Below are positions 25,313 to 34,675 of a stretch of 64,000 nucleotides of DNA, one piece after another. How positions within the stretch are numbered: position 1 is the first letter of the stretch; the number at the start of each line of letters is the position of its first letter. The notes beneath the pieces were generated by a model that had not been told where the DNA came from, did no database searches, and worked only from the letters and a program-made list of their open reading frames with translations. Source of the stretch: Gemmatimonadota bacterium (GTDB taxonomy: Bacteria > Latescibacterota > UBA2968 > GCA-2709665); contig JAPPJY010000091.1 in the NCBI GenBank assembly GCA_028874335.1, forward strand, positions 24,896-88,895. The letters are read 5' to 3'. A program made the position numbers and the translations under genes.

Positions 25313-27721
25313 CTACGCCTCTGTCGATGCTGTTTCCTGACCTTCAGGCACTCCGATACGGTAACCCACCCCGTGCTCCGTGAAGATGTAGCGCGGTTCG
25401 TCGGCGTCGTCGCCCAGCTTTCGACGCAGCCTCTTGACGAGCGTACGGACGCGGCGCAGGTCGCCGCGTTTCCTGCCCCAGATTCGACGCAGCAGCGCCT
25501 TGTGCGTCACCACCCGACCGGGGCTGACACAGAGCTCATACAGCAACTCATATTCGTGTGCGGTCAATTCCACGCGGCGTCCGCCAACGGTCACGCTCCG
25601 ATCCTCGAAATTGACGGTCAGGTCCTGCAATACGCATGGTTCTTCAGGGTCTTTACGTTCCTCGCCTTCTTCCGTGCGCAGCGCCGCCTTGATTCGTACG
25701 ACGAGCTCCGTTGGAGAAAAGGGCTTTACAATATAATCGGACGCGCCCAATGCGAAGGCCCGCTCGACGTTTTCCTGTTGGCCGTATCCGGACAGAAAGA
25801 TAACCGGGATCCTGTCGATCTCGAGAATATCCTTCATCAGTTCAAATCCGTCCTTGCCAGGCAGTACAAGGTCCAGGAGGACCAGGCGAGGCTCCCGCGA
25901 CTCGATCAGTTCCGCCACTTCCCCGGGATCGCCCGTTACAATCGCCGCGTATCCCGCTCGTGTAAGGATTTCGCGAACGGACCTCAATGTCTGAGGGTCG
26001 TCATCCACTGCAAGGATTGCGCCGTTGCGACTTTCCGTATCGCGCGCATGCTCACCCGATCGTGGCGGGGTGCGGACGGCGGATGACGGGATTGCCTCCG
26101 CAACGGGCACCGTGAACGTGACCTTCGTACCCAGGCCCGGTCCGTCGCTTTCGGCCCACACTCTTCCGCCGTGGGCTTCAACAATACCCTTGCAGATGGC
26201 AAGACCCAGACCCGTGCCCTGGGTGACCCTCTCATCGCTATTGCTGTCGACTCGCGAAAACTTCCTGAAGAGTTGCGGCAGGAGATCCGCGGTAAGGCCC
26301 TTGCCTTCGTCGGCAACTGAAATGTGAACGTGGAAGTCTTCACGTAACGCGGCCAGCCGGATCGGCGATGACGCATCGGAGTACCTGGCGGCATTGAAGA
26401 GGAGATTGTCCAGTACCTGGACGATGCGACGCCTGTCTACCATAACCCAGGGCAGGTCCGGCGGAAGGTTGATTTCTATGGCGCGCGCGTCGCCCCCGCG
26501 CAGGAAGGTATTTCTTGCCTCATCGACGATTTCCCCCACGTCAGCCGGCTCCGGCGTGATCGCAAGCGAGCCCGTTTCGATTCTGGCCACGTCGAGCAGG
26601 TCGCTGATAAGGTCCCGCATGCGGTCCGCCTGCTGGTCGATGATCCGGTAGAATTGCCGCGCTTCGGCGGGATCGAGAAGGGAACCGTCGTCAAGCAAGG
26701 CGGTGGTCGAGCCCTTGATGGATGTCAGCGGGACCCGAAGTTCGTGGCTGACCATACCCAGAAACTCGGCGCGCAGGCGTTCCAGGTCCTCCAGGGGCGT
26801 CATGTCCTGAATGGTTACGACCACCGACTCGATTTCACCCCCGCTGGAACGGATGGGCGTGGCATTGACCAGCGTCGTCACGGAACGGCCGTCGGGTACG
26901 AAGAGGACGATCTCCTCCGCGCGCACCGTTTCTCCTGAGCCCAGTAACTCGGCGAGCTGGGACTCTTCCAGTGAGACCTCCCGACCGTCGGCGCGCCGGA
27001 ACTTCATTACCTCGAGCAGCTGCTCCTCCGGATGGCCCGGCGTGAGCAGGGCGCCCACGAGCCTTCTCGCCTCGCGGTTGAACGTCAGCGGCGCACCGGA
27101 CCTGGCGTCGAAAACCACGACCCCGACGGGAGAGGTGTCGATCAGGGTCTCCAGGTCGAGCCGTGCCTTCTGCTCGTCCCGGTGCCGGCGTGCGTTTGCG
27201 ATAACGAGCGCCGCCTGTGAGGCAAACATCACCAGGGTTTCTTCGTCTGCCGCCGTGAATGCGTCCTCCCCTCCCTTCTCGCAAAGACTGAATGTGCCCA
27301 CGCTCTCGCCGCGGTAGCGGATCGGCGCCGCCAACGCCGCGGGGGCGGGACTCAGGGGAATTTGAGGGTGGAACTCGGGCAGGCCCTCAGACCGGATGTA
27401 ACTGTGGAGGTTTCGAAGCCGCAGCGGCTCTTTTATATGGGTGAAGTGTTCGAAGAGCCCGTGCCTCTCCGGCCGTAGCCACAACCGTTTGGACTGAATG
27501 GACGATAAGCCCGATGTAATGCAGTCCTGTGCCCGCCCCTCATCGTCAAGCAGCACCATCAGGCCGTACCTCGCACCGGTCAGCGACCGGGCGCTGTCCA
27601 GGACCTCCTGCAATACGGCGTCGAACTCCAGGCTCTCATTGATGCGAATGCTGGCCTCGCCAAGCCTGGACAACCGGTTGCGGAGGGCTTCGATCTGTTG
27701 ATCCCGTTCGTCGATCTGCAT
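25313..27721 (-). CDS. Hybrid histidine kinase / response regulator with DNA-binding output
   Basis: An 802-residue single-chain two-component system with no membrane segment. Order: short coiled coil (1-25), GAF (~25-180), PAS (~185-310), HisKA with the phosphoacceptor in MVSHELRVPLTS (~325), HATPase with N box NLLFNAARYSD, GKG and GTGLGLAICKG (to ~545), receiver domain with phospho-Asp in LVLLDLVLPGKDG and conserved Lys in YIVKPFSP (~570-690), then an OmpR-type winged helix (~700-795; VELTAHEYELLYEL, RRVRTLVKRLRRKLG, YIFTEHGVGYRIG). Sensing, phosphotransfer and DNA binding are therefore on one polypeptide. It lies 147 bases after a kinase-less paralogue on the same strand, and is paralogous to 34676-37078. 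The GAF ligand and target genes are unknown. Confidence 0.9.
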   Translation of the reverse strand: MQIDERDQQIEALRNRLSRLGEASIRINESLEFDAVLQEVLDSARSLTGARYGLMVLLDDEGRAQDCITSGLSSIQSKRLWLRPERHGLFEHFTHIKEPLRLRNLHSYIRSEGLPEFHPQIPLSPAPAALAAPIRYRGESVGTFSLCEKGGEDAFTAADEETLVMFASQAALVIANARRHRDEQKARLDLETLIDTSPVGVVVFDARSGAPLTFNREARRLVGALLTPGHPEEQLLEVMKFRRADGREVSLEESQLAELLGSGETVRAEEIVLFVPDGRSVTTLVNATPIRSSGGEIESVVVTIQDMTPLEDLERLRAEFLGMVSHELRVPLTSIKGSTTALLDDGSLLDPAEARQFYRIIDQQADRMRDLISDLLDVARIETGSLAITPEPADVGEIVDEARNTFLRGGDARAIEINLPPDLPWVMVDRRRIVQVLDNLLFNAARYSDASSPIRLAALREDFHVHISVADEGKGLTADLLPQLFRKFSRVDSNSDERVTQGTGLGLAICKGIVEAHGGRVWAESDGPGLGTKVTFTVPVAEAIPSSAVRTPPRSGEHARDTESRNGAILAVDDDPQTLRSVREILTRAGYAAIVTGDPGEVAELIESREPRLVLLDLVLPGKDGFELMKDILEIDRIPVIFLSGYGQQENVERAFALGASDYIVKPFSPTELVVRIKAALRTEEGEERKDPEEPCVLQDLTVNFEDRSVTVGGRRVELTAHEYELLYELCVSPGRVVTHKALLRRIWGRKRGDLRRVRTLVKRLRRKLGDDADEPRYIFTEHGVGYRIGVPEGQETASTEA

Positions 27722-27868
27722 CGCCTTCTAACCTCGATCGGTCGGTGGATGCTCCCGGACCGGGAAACGACGTCAGCGACAGTCAATCCACTCAATTGTC
27801 CACAATATAGGAAAGGACCCTTGGTGAATCCAGCGCATTTTCGGAGCGGCGCGTCAGTTCACCGGAAG

Positions 27869-29047
27869 TCACGATCGGAAGGCTGGGTCCGATAACGCTC
27901 CCAGTCTGTATCCCTCTCCCGGCTGATTGAGGATGTACGTGGGACTGTTCGCGTCGTCTCCCAACTTGCGGCGGATTTTCTTTACGGTTGTTCGCAAACG
28001 CCGCGTATCAGCGGCATCCAGCGTGTCCCAGACCCGCCGCAGCAGATCCTGACTGGTCACCAAACGCCCCGCATTGGCCGACAGCTCCAGCATCAGACGG
28101 TACTCGAGTCGGGTCAGATGTACCGGCCGACCTGCGAGCGTCACTTCTCGCCTGTCGTAATCGATCTTCAAGTCCCCCAGCACGAACGGTTCTTCCGGCG
28201 GGGCGTATTCGCGCTCCTCCCGGCGGCGCAGCGCCGCCCTGATCCTGGCCGACAGTTCGGCGGGCGCAAAGGGTTTGACCACGTAATCGGCTGCCCCGGC
28301 ATCGAGTGCGCGTGCGATCGCTTCCTCGTGCGCGTACGCTGAAAGGAAAATGACCGGAAGATCCGGATCGGCAATGACGTCGGTCATCACTTCAACCCCG
28401 TCGGTTCCCGGCAGGACCAGGTCCAGCAGCACGAGGGCTGGCCGGTGTTTTTCCAATAGCCCGGGTATATCGTGCGGACTGCCGGTCACGCGGGGGTGAT
28501 ATCCTTCCCCGGTCAGGACGTCTTTGACGTTTCGCAACGTCTGAGTGTCGTCGTCCACCACCAGGATGGTCGTTGGCTGCCGCCCCCTCGTCCGCCTGTC
28601 CGCGTCGACTGCAAGATTGCTGCGCCGCAGCACGAGATCCTCCACGGGCGTCAGATCCTGCAGCGTCACCACAAGTGACGCGACCCCGCCGTCGTCAGAA
28701 AAAATCGGCGTGGCGCTCATCAGTGTGCTCACCCGCCGGCCGTCGGGGAACCGAAACAAAACTTCCTCCGCACGTATCGTATCGCCGGTACTCTTCGCCT
28801 GTTCGACGGGATGCTCCTCGGGCGAGAGCATTCGCCCGTCGCCTCGACGGACGGACATCGTCTTCAGGAAATGATTCATCGTCTGCCCTGGCGACAACAG
28901 ATCGTTTGCGAGCCGGCTCGCCTCCCGGTTGACGGATGCCAGTGTCCCCGCCACGGCATCGATGACGACGATGCCAACGGGCAGCGCGTCCGCCAGCCTA
29001 TTCATGTCGAGGCGCCCGCTTTTCTGTACGCTCGCTTCACCGGTCAT
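27869..29047 (-). CDS. PAS-receiver-winged-helix regulator (kinase-less paralogue)
   Basis: A 392-residue paralogue of the neighbouring hybrid kinases. PAS domain at ~15-150, then receiver (~165-285; LVLLDLVLPGTDG, YVVKPFAP), then OmpR-type winged helix (~295-385). The PAS domain ends with the same sequence (VVTLQDLTPVEDL) that leads into HisKA in the full-length paralogues, but here it passes straight to the receiver through a short basic linker. The GAF domain is also missing. It must be phosphorylated by another kinase, plausibly the adjacent one, or act without phosphorylation. It reads first in a tandem pair with the hybrid kinase. Confidence 0.85.
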   Translation of the reverse strand: MTGEASVQKSGRLDMNRLADALPVGIVVIDAVAGTLASVNREASRLANDLLSPGQTMNHFLKTMSVRRGDGRMLSPEEHPVEQAKSTGDTIRAEEVLFRFPDGRRVSTLMSATPIFSDDGGVASLVVTLQDLTPVEDLVLRRSNLAVDADRRTRGRQPTTILVVDDDTQTLRNVKDVLTGEGYHPRVTGSPHDIPGLLEKHRPALVLLDLVLPGTDGVEVMTDVIADPDLPVIFLSAYAHEEAIARALDAGAADYVVKPFAPAELSARIRAALRRREEREYAPPEEPFVLGDLKIDYDRREVTLAGRPVHLTRLEYRLMLELSANAGRLVTSQDLLRRVWDTLDAADTRRLRTTVKKIRRKLGDDANSPTYILNQPGEGYRLGALSDPAFRS

Positions 29048-29573
29048 ATGGAAGGCCTCGCCACGACCATTCTGTCATCGCCTCCAGCCCGATGCCCGGA
29101 CTCCATGACCTCTCCCTTATTGGCTGACTGAACTCCCTGGCATTGATCGACGGAAACCTCTTGCCCCGTCGGTACGCACCGGTGGTGCGGCGATTTTTTA
29201 TTGGTTGCTCGAAAAATCACTAAAAAATCACGAATTATGATCCATTTCGTCACAAATTAGTCACGTTAATTTCGTATATTTTAATCAAATTAAGCCGCAG
29301 TAAGGGGTCCGTCAAGACAAATTGTGGCCAAAACCCGCTGAAATGTCATATTGGCGGCCGCCTCCGGCCGGGCAGGGCTGCGCGCATGGAGGCACAGGGT
29401 AATCGTCAGGGGCAGGGACAGGATGCCGCGATTTACGGCATCCTGATCATGTGACGCATCAACTGGTAGCGACGATGAAGTCGATGGAAACGTGATGGAG
29501 CTGCAGAATAACCGGTTTTCCGATCAGAATGTCCGGCGGAATGGACACAGCCGCTACAGGAAAGGAGAGATAT
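29048..29573. other. Intergenic region upstream of regulator and surface-protein genes
   Basis: A 526-base divergent gap. Bases ~29190-29295 are strongly AT-rich against the GC-rich background, with repeated AATCAC, GTCAC and TTAATTT words, and probably hold promoters for both directions. No ORF or RNA gene is recognised. Confidence 0.5.
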
Positions 29574-32360
29574 ATGCACAATAGAAGCCTCCGACTCGCC
29601 GTACGGATCGCATTGATCTCCATCGTTGTCGGACTGAACGTCCTTCAGGGCCCGTCCGAGGTCTTCGCCGACCACGAAATTGCGACCATGACGGCGATGA
29701 ACGTGATCTCCGTACCTCCTGATTCCGCCTTCTTCAGCGTTTTCTCTTCGAATGGCCCCAATGGGGACACCTACGGGCTGGGAGAGATCATTGAGATCGA
29801 GGCCACCTTCAACAGGGGCATGCTGGTCACCGGCAGCGGCGTGGTCAAGATGGACCTCACCGTCGGCGACTCGGTGCGTACCGCCACGTACCATCGCGGA
29901 TCCGGCACGAGAAAGCTGGTCTTCCGTTACGAAGTGATCGCGACGGACGCGGACACCGACGGGATCAGCGCACCCGCGACAGCCTGGAGCGGCAGCGGCA
30001 CGGTGAAGACCTCTGTTTCCAACTTTGCGGCGGTGTTCACGCCCCTGGGGCTCGAAACCCAGTCGGGTCACAAGGTGAACGGCAGCCTGGGGCCCTGGGT
30101 CACCAAGGTGGAGATCACCTCCACCCCTGCCTCCGGCACCACCTACCGGTATGGAGAAGAGGTCGAGATCGACGTGACCTACACCGCTCCCGTGCGGGTC
30201 GACAGCGTCGACCAACCCTACCTGCCCTATTTCTGGAACCGGGCGTCGGATGGCACGGAACAGCAACTCCTCGCCTGGTACCGGAGCGGAAGCGGTACCG
30301 AAACGCTGCGTCTCTCCTTTACGGTGAGATCCGAATTCAAGGACACCGACGGGGTCCGGATCGGGAGTGCTGGCCCTGAAAGAAAAGTCTGGGCGTTGAA
30401 CCTCGACGGGGTGAGGGCGCCCTGGAGAATGTCGGGGCTCGACGCGGATCCCAACCACCAGTTGAACGGGGAGCCGTACATCAAGGGGGTTGCCGTCACC
30501 TCGAGCCCGGCCTACGGTACCACCTACCGGCGCACGGAGGCGATCCGGATCGCGGTCACCTTCGACCAGAACGTCCGGGTAGAGGGCACCGTAACCAAGG
30601 GCTTGAAGTTCACCTATGGCGACGGCGAGTTCACCAGCCCGCATGCCCAATACGCCTCCGGTAACCGCACCAGGGCCCTGGTCTTCAAACACACGGTCGT
30701 GGCAGGGGATGAAGACACGGACGGTCTCACCGTCCTGGCGGGCAATGACGGCGGGTGGGGGGGGAGCGGAAAGATCTGGTCGCGCGACATCGGAAGTACG
30801 GCGACCTCAACGGAAGCCGACCGGAGGCACAGCGAAATCGCGAACGCCGACAGCCACAAGGTGGACGGAGGGCTGACCCTGCCGGCTCCCGACATCTCGT
30901 CGATCGAGCTGGTAGCGGACCCGGGGGACGACTCCACGTATGTCGCCGGCGACTGGATTGGCGTAAAGGTGACCTTCGACGAGAATGTGTCCGTCACGGG
31001 AACGCCGCAGCTCGAGTTGAGCATAGGGACAACGGACAGGATCGCCCGGTTCGGGCAGGGCTCGTTCGAGGGAAGTGTGAGCCCCGGCGACAGGACCGCC
31101 GGCCCCGAGGTGGTCTTTGGCTACCAGGTGCAGGAGGGCGACCTCGACAGCGACGGCATCGCCATCGGGGAGGACAAGCTCACGCTCAACGGCGGCGCCA
31201 TCAAGCAGGCCGTGACGGAGGTGGCCGCGGACCTGAGCCACGATCCCATCGCCGCCGATGCCGGCCACAAGGTGGATGCCGTGGCACCGGTCCTGTCATC
31301 CATCGCCATCAGCTCCCGTGCGGGCGGTGACAGGCTCTACGCCATCGGGGACAGCATCGAGGTGACGATGACCTTCAGCGAGGAGGTGACGGTTTCCGGC
31401 GCTCCGCAACTGGATCTGGACCTCGGCGGTGAGGCGAGAACGGCCACCTACGACTTCACTGGAGACTCGTCCGCGGTCTTTGCCTACGTCGTTCAGGAGG
31501 GGGACACCGACACGGACGGCATCGCCATCGACGCCGACACCCTCAGTCTCGAGGACGACAACGCCATCACGGACCTTGTCGGCAATTCAGCTGAGCTGGC
31601 CTACGCGGCAGTAGCCGCCGACAGCGCCCACAGGGTCGACGGGGTGTCTCCGACGCTCAGCTCCGCGGAGGTCTACCACACCGGCAGCAAGGTCAACCTG
31701 TTTTTCAGCGAGCACGTCAACGTTCCCCGAATTCTATACACGATCAGGAGCATCGTCAACGTGAATCTCGGCCAGTTCTTCATAGCTGTTCTGACGCTCG
31801 AGGTGGACGGCGATCAGGTGAGGCCCAGCTCCGCCTCTCTTCACGGTCTTTCATTACAACTGCAGCTCTACCCCTCGAATCGGGTGACCGAGAGCCAGCG
31901 GGTCAAAGTATCCTACGACAACATCTTCGCCAGCGATGCGGTGGGGCTCTTCATCGACAGGGCCGGCAACCCGTTGGCCAACTTCGGCGCCACCACGGTA
32001 CAGAATGCTTCCAACCAGGCGGACGCGGAGGAACCGGACGTGGGAGAACTGGTATTGAGCCGGAACGAGTTCAGGATCACCGAAGGGGAAACCAAAGGGT
32101 ATACGGTGACTCTGGCGTCCCAGCCTTCCGACAGCGTGACCGTTGCCATCAGCAGCTCCTCGAGCAAGCTGTCGGCCAATCGCGACAGTCTCACCTTCAC
32201 TACGAATAACTGGAATGCGCCGCAGAGGGTGAGGCTCACCGCCAACCAGGACGACGACGACCTGAACTATTGGGTGGCCGTGACCAACAGGGGCAGCGGG
32301 GGCGGCTACCAGGGCGCAAGGAAATGGGTGCTTGTGGTCATCGACGACGACGGTGAATAG
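29574..32360 (+). CDS. Secreted repeat protein with Ig-like and SwmB-like domains
   Basis: A 928-residue exported protein. It has a signal peptide (MHNRSLRLAVRIALISIVVGLNV... cut near VFADH). About five ~125-residue beta-sandwich repeats follow, each with TTYRYGE-EIEIDVTF, a hydrophobic L-x-L strand, VF-Y-V-EGD-DTDGI and a closing HKV(D/N)G. Then comes an SwmB-like segment (residues ~690-790; VYHTGSKVNLFFSEHV) and a C-terminal beta domain opening LSRNEFRITEGETKGYTVTL, Calx-beta-like. No enzymatic motif is visible; adhesion or a structural surface role is likely. AAAGGAG precedes the ATG at 29574. It is the first of three consecutive exported-protein genes. Confidence 0.8.
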   Translation: MHNRSLRLAVRIALISIVVGLNVLQGPSEVFADHEIATMTAMNVISVPPDSAFFSVFSSNGPNGDTYGLGEIIEIEATFNRGMLVTGSGVVKMDLTVGDSVRTATYHRGSGTRKLVFRYEVIATDADTDGISAPATAWSGSGTVKTSVSNFAAVFTPLGLETQSGHKVNGSLGPWVTKVEITSTPASGTTYRYGEEVEIDVTYTAPVRVDSVDQPYLPYFWNRASDGTEQQLLAWYRSGSGTETLRLSFTVRSEFKDTDGVRIGSAGPERKVWALNLDGVRAPWRMSGLDADPNHQLNGEPYIKGVAVTSSPAYGTTYRRTEAIRIAVTFDQNVRVEGTVTKGLKFTYGDGEFTSPHAQYASGNRTRALVFKHTVVAGDEDTDGLTVLAGNDGGWGGSGKIWSRDIGSTATSTEADRRHSEIANADSHKVDGGLTLPAPDISSIELVADPGDDSTYVAGDWIGVKVTFDENVSVTGTPQLELSIGTTDRIARFGQGSFEGSVSPGDRTAGPEVVFGYQVQEGDLDSDGIAIGEDKLTLNGGAIKQAVTEVAADLSHDPIAADAGHKVDAVAPVLSSIAISSRAGGDRLYAIGDSIEVTMTFSEEVTVSGAPQLDLDLGGEARTATYDFTGDSSAVFAYVVQEGDTDTDGIAIDADTLSLEDDNAITDLVGNSAELAYAAVAADSAHRVDGVSPTLSSAEVYHTGSKVNLFFSEHVNVPRILYTIRSIVNVNLGQFFIAVLTLEVDGDQVRPSSASLHGLSLQLQLYPSNRVTESQRVKVSYDNIFASDAVGLFIDRAGNPLANFGATTVQNASNQADAEEPDVGELVLSRNEFRITEGETKGYTVTLASQPSDSVTVAISSSSSKLSANRDSLTFTTNNWNAPQRVRLTANQDDDDLNYWVAVTNRGSGGGYQGARKWVLVVIDDDGE

Positions 32361-32369
32361 GGGAGAGGC

Positions 32370-33638
32370 GTGACCAATCAAGCCTGCAGGATGAAGCCAT
32401 TGTTATTGTCCCTTATCTTGGTATTTCCGTTCTCTTTGTGGGCAGACGCGGCTTCTCCGCCGGATACGTGGAACCTGGTTCAAAACAGTCTGGATTTCGA
32501 CATTCGGACCATCATCTATCCGGCGGAAGGGAATGAGGATCCCATTCCCGTGACACCCTATCTCACCCTTGAATTGTACCGGTGCAACTCCTACAAGCTA
32601 ACCGTTGGGGTCCGGGCGGCAGCGGGGTACAGGTTTCCCCATTTCCTGCCGGACCCGCCGGTTCACGAACCGGCGCCTGAATCGAGAGCCGCCGTCGCGT
32701 TCGGTTATTATACGCTTCAATCCGATACCCTGCGTTTCAACGCTCATTATCTGAGCCTTTTTGAGGACGGCGAGGATCTGGAAGACGTCGTTAAGCTGTC
32801 CGATAGCGAGATGGCACTGGAGGAATACAGGTTCGTGATTACCTTCGTAAACACGATTTTCCTCGAGTTCTTCAATGACCTCTTCGCTCACCGCAGCCGC
32901 GACCGGCTGGTCTTCATGCTGCCCGGCGACAGCGATTTTGCCGACCCTTCCGTGGATTCCGACGAGGAAATCGTCTGGGAACTGGCGTGGCCGGGAGGTC
33001 CCTCGTCGATTTCCCGGTCAGCGGTACAGGCCACCGTAACGGGCAAAGAGACGGAGCCCCTGACGGTGGAATTCGCCCGTTCGGTATCGGGGCGGCCCGC
33101 GCAATACGCCTGGTGTGCGGTCACCGACGGCGCCGGCCGCGCGGAGCTCGACATCGTTACGCTGCACGGTTCGGGAGTCACCGGCTACTACAGCGCTCGC
33201 GCCCGCAATGAATCCGGCGGGATCGTGGGCCGATGGCACAGCATTCCTCTCAACGAGGACCACCGCCAGATCCTGGAATTGACACCGGGGGGCGGCGCGC
33301 GAGTGCTTGCCAGCCACGCGCTTTATTCTGCCAGGATCGCGCCGCCTGAGAACGCACAACCTGAAGCCGGGTTGGCGCCCAATTTTCCCAACCCGTTCAA
33401 CAGCAGCACGCTGATCGTGTACCGTCTGGCGGACGCGGGTCCGGTGCGTCTGGACGTCTTCAATTCTCTGGGCCAACACCTGGTCACGTTGGTGGACGAT
33501 CATCAGGCCGCGGGCAGGTACGTGGTCCGGTGGCCCGCGCGCGACGGGCGCGGCAATGACGTGGCCGCGGGTGTTTACCTGATGCGCCTGTTCCATCCGG
33601 GAGGCGTGGACGCCCGGCGCATGCTGTATCTCAAGTAA
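32370..33638 (+). CDS. Exported protein with C-terminal FlgD/T9SS-like sorting domain
   Basis: A 422-residue protein with a signal peptide (MKPLLLSLILVFPFSLWADA). The middle ~280 residues match no family I can name. The last ~85 residues form the FlgD-Ig/T9SS type A sorting-like domain: LAPNFPNPFNSSTLIVYRL, RLDVFNSLGQHLVTLVDD, AGRYVVRWPARDGRGNDVAAGVYLMRL, ending RRMLYLK. In Bacteroidetes and relatives such tails direct export and surface attachment. The start is GTG at 32370 behind GGGGAGAGG, or the in-frame ATG at 32391. It follows the large repeat protein by nine bases, so cotranslation is likely. Confidence 0.75.
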   Translation: MTNQACRMKPLLLSLILVFPFSLWADAASPPDTWNLVQNSLDFDIRTIIYPAEGNEDPIPVTPYLTLELYRCNSYKLTVGVRAAAGYRFPHFLPDPPVHEPAPESRAAVAFGYYTLQSDTLRFNAHYLSLFEDGEDLEDVVKLSDSEMALEEYRFVITFVNTIFLEFFNDLFAHRSRDRLVFMLPGDSDFADPSVDSDEEIVWELAWPGGPSSISRSAVQATVTGKETEPLTVEFARSVSGRPAQYAWCAVTDGAGRAELDIVTLHGSGVTGYYSARARNESGGIVGRWHSIPLNEDHRQILELTPGGGARVLASHALYSARIAPPENAQPEAGLAPNFPNPFNSSTLIVYRLADAGPVRLDVFNSLGQHLVTLVDDHQAAGRYVVRWPARDGRGNDVAAGVYLMRLFHPGGVDARRMLYLK

Positions 33639-33714
33639 CGCGACTGAATTGGTTTCCCGGACGGGCTTGAAACACGCCGTTGGAAAAACAGAATGGGGGA
33701 TAGGAGGAAATGCA

Positions 33715-34473
33715 ATGAAATACGCACTGTTTCATTCGACTGTCGCGATGATCGTTCTGGCAACCGCTGTCGCGGCGGAAGAGGATCGTTTTGAGGGAAA
33801 GGTTGTCAATCCGAGGTTCCATCCGGTCAAAAGGGTGCAGGTGGAGGTTTACAGGCTCGATGATCCGCGCCAGCGGCTGACCGCGCTGACGGATGAAAGC
33901 GGCGGTTTCTCGCTGCCGCTGCGAGACCTGATTCCACCGAGACCGAATGCGCTGCTTCAAAATCATCCCAATCCGTTCAATCCTTCCACCCTGATTCCCT
34001 TTGAGATCGAGAAGGCGGGACACGTGCGTCTGGACGTCTATAATATTCTGGGACAGCGCGTGATCACGCTGATCGACGAAGAACGACCGGCCGGATTTCA
34101 CAGGGTGCAGTGGGACGGCGCCGACAGACTCGGCAGAGGCGTGAGCGCGGGGGTCTACATCTACCGTCTCAGCGCCGGAAACTGGCACGATGCGCGGAAG
34201 CTGATGCTGCTGGACGGCGCGCGGGGACATGCAGGCGGTAACGCGGCGGGATTCGTGGACGATGCAGGGGCTCACACGTTGGGTGTGAAGATCACCGGCG
34301 AGGAGATTCTACCGGCGACCTTTACCTGGGGTCGGGGCTCCGGGCCCCTGGTGGCGGAAGTGAAAGGAATAGAAGACCTGCTTCCACCCGAGGTCGTGGA
34401 CTCCAGGACCGGTACCAATCCCTTCTCCGGAACCAGCCTCGCCTCGATCGTTCAGGTTGTTTCCGGACGCTGA
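33715..34473 (+). CDS. Exported protein with internal FlgD/T9SS-like domain
   Basis: A 252-residue protein with a signal peptide (MKYALFHSTVAMIVLATAVAAEE). A short carboxypeptidase-regulatory-like segment (FEGKVVNPRFHPVKRVQVEVYRL) is followed by an FlgD/T9SS-like domain at ~85-165 (LLQNHPNPFNPSTLIPFEI, VRLDVYNILGQRVITLID, AGVYIYRL). Unusually this domain is central, not terminal; ~85 residues of unknown fold follow. TAGGAGG precedes the ATG at 33715. It is likely in an operon with the two upstream exported proteins. A terminator follows. Confidence 0.75.
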   Translation: MKYALFHSTVAMIVLATAVAAEEDRFEGKVVNPRFHPVKRVQVEVYRLDDPRQRLTALTDESGGFSLPLRDLIPPRPNALLQNHPNPFNPSTLIPFEIEKAGHVRLDVYNILGQRVITLIDEERPAGFHRVQWDGADRLGRGVSAGVYIYRLSAGNWHDARKLMLLDGARGHAGGNAAGFVDDAGAHTLGVKITGEEILPATFTWGRGSGPLVAEVKGIEDLLPPEVVDSRTGTNPFSGTSLASIVQVVSGR

Positions 34474-34500
34474 AATCGTACCATACGACCCAATCACAAG

Positions 34501-34536
34501 GCCCTGCCGGCATCGACGCCGGCAGGGCTTCTTTCG
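34501..34536 (+). terminator. Intrinsic terminator of the surface-protein operon
   Basis: A perfect 11-base stem GCCCTGCCGGC (34501-34511) / GCCGGCAGGGC (34518-34528) with loop ATCGAC, followed by TTCTTTC. It is homologous to the terminator at 25022-25057, including downstream flank. Confidence 0.85.
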
Positions 34537-34675
34537 TTTCGAGTGGATTTTTCGCTTCATCATCCCTAAGATGCTTTGTCACGCCTGTCGTGCCGCGAAT
34601 TGCCAATTCGCGATACAGGAACCCACGGCCAGGTTGGCGGTGTAGGGGCGTCCCTTGTGGGCGCCCCCTCCCTGT

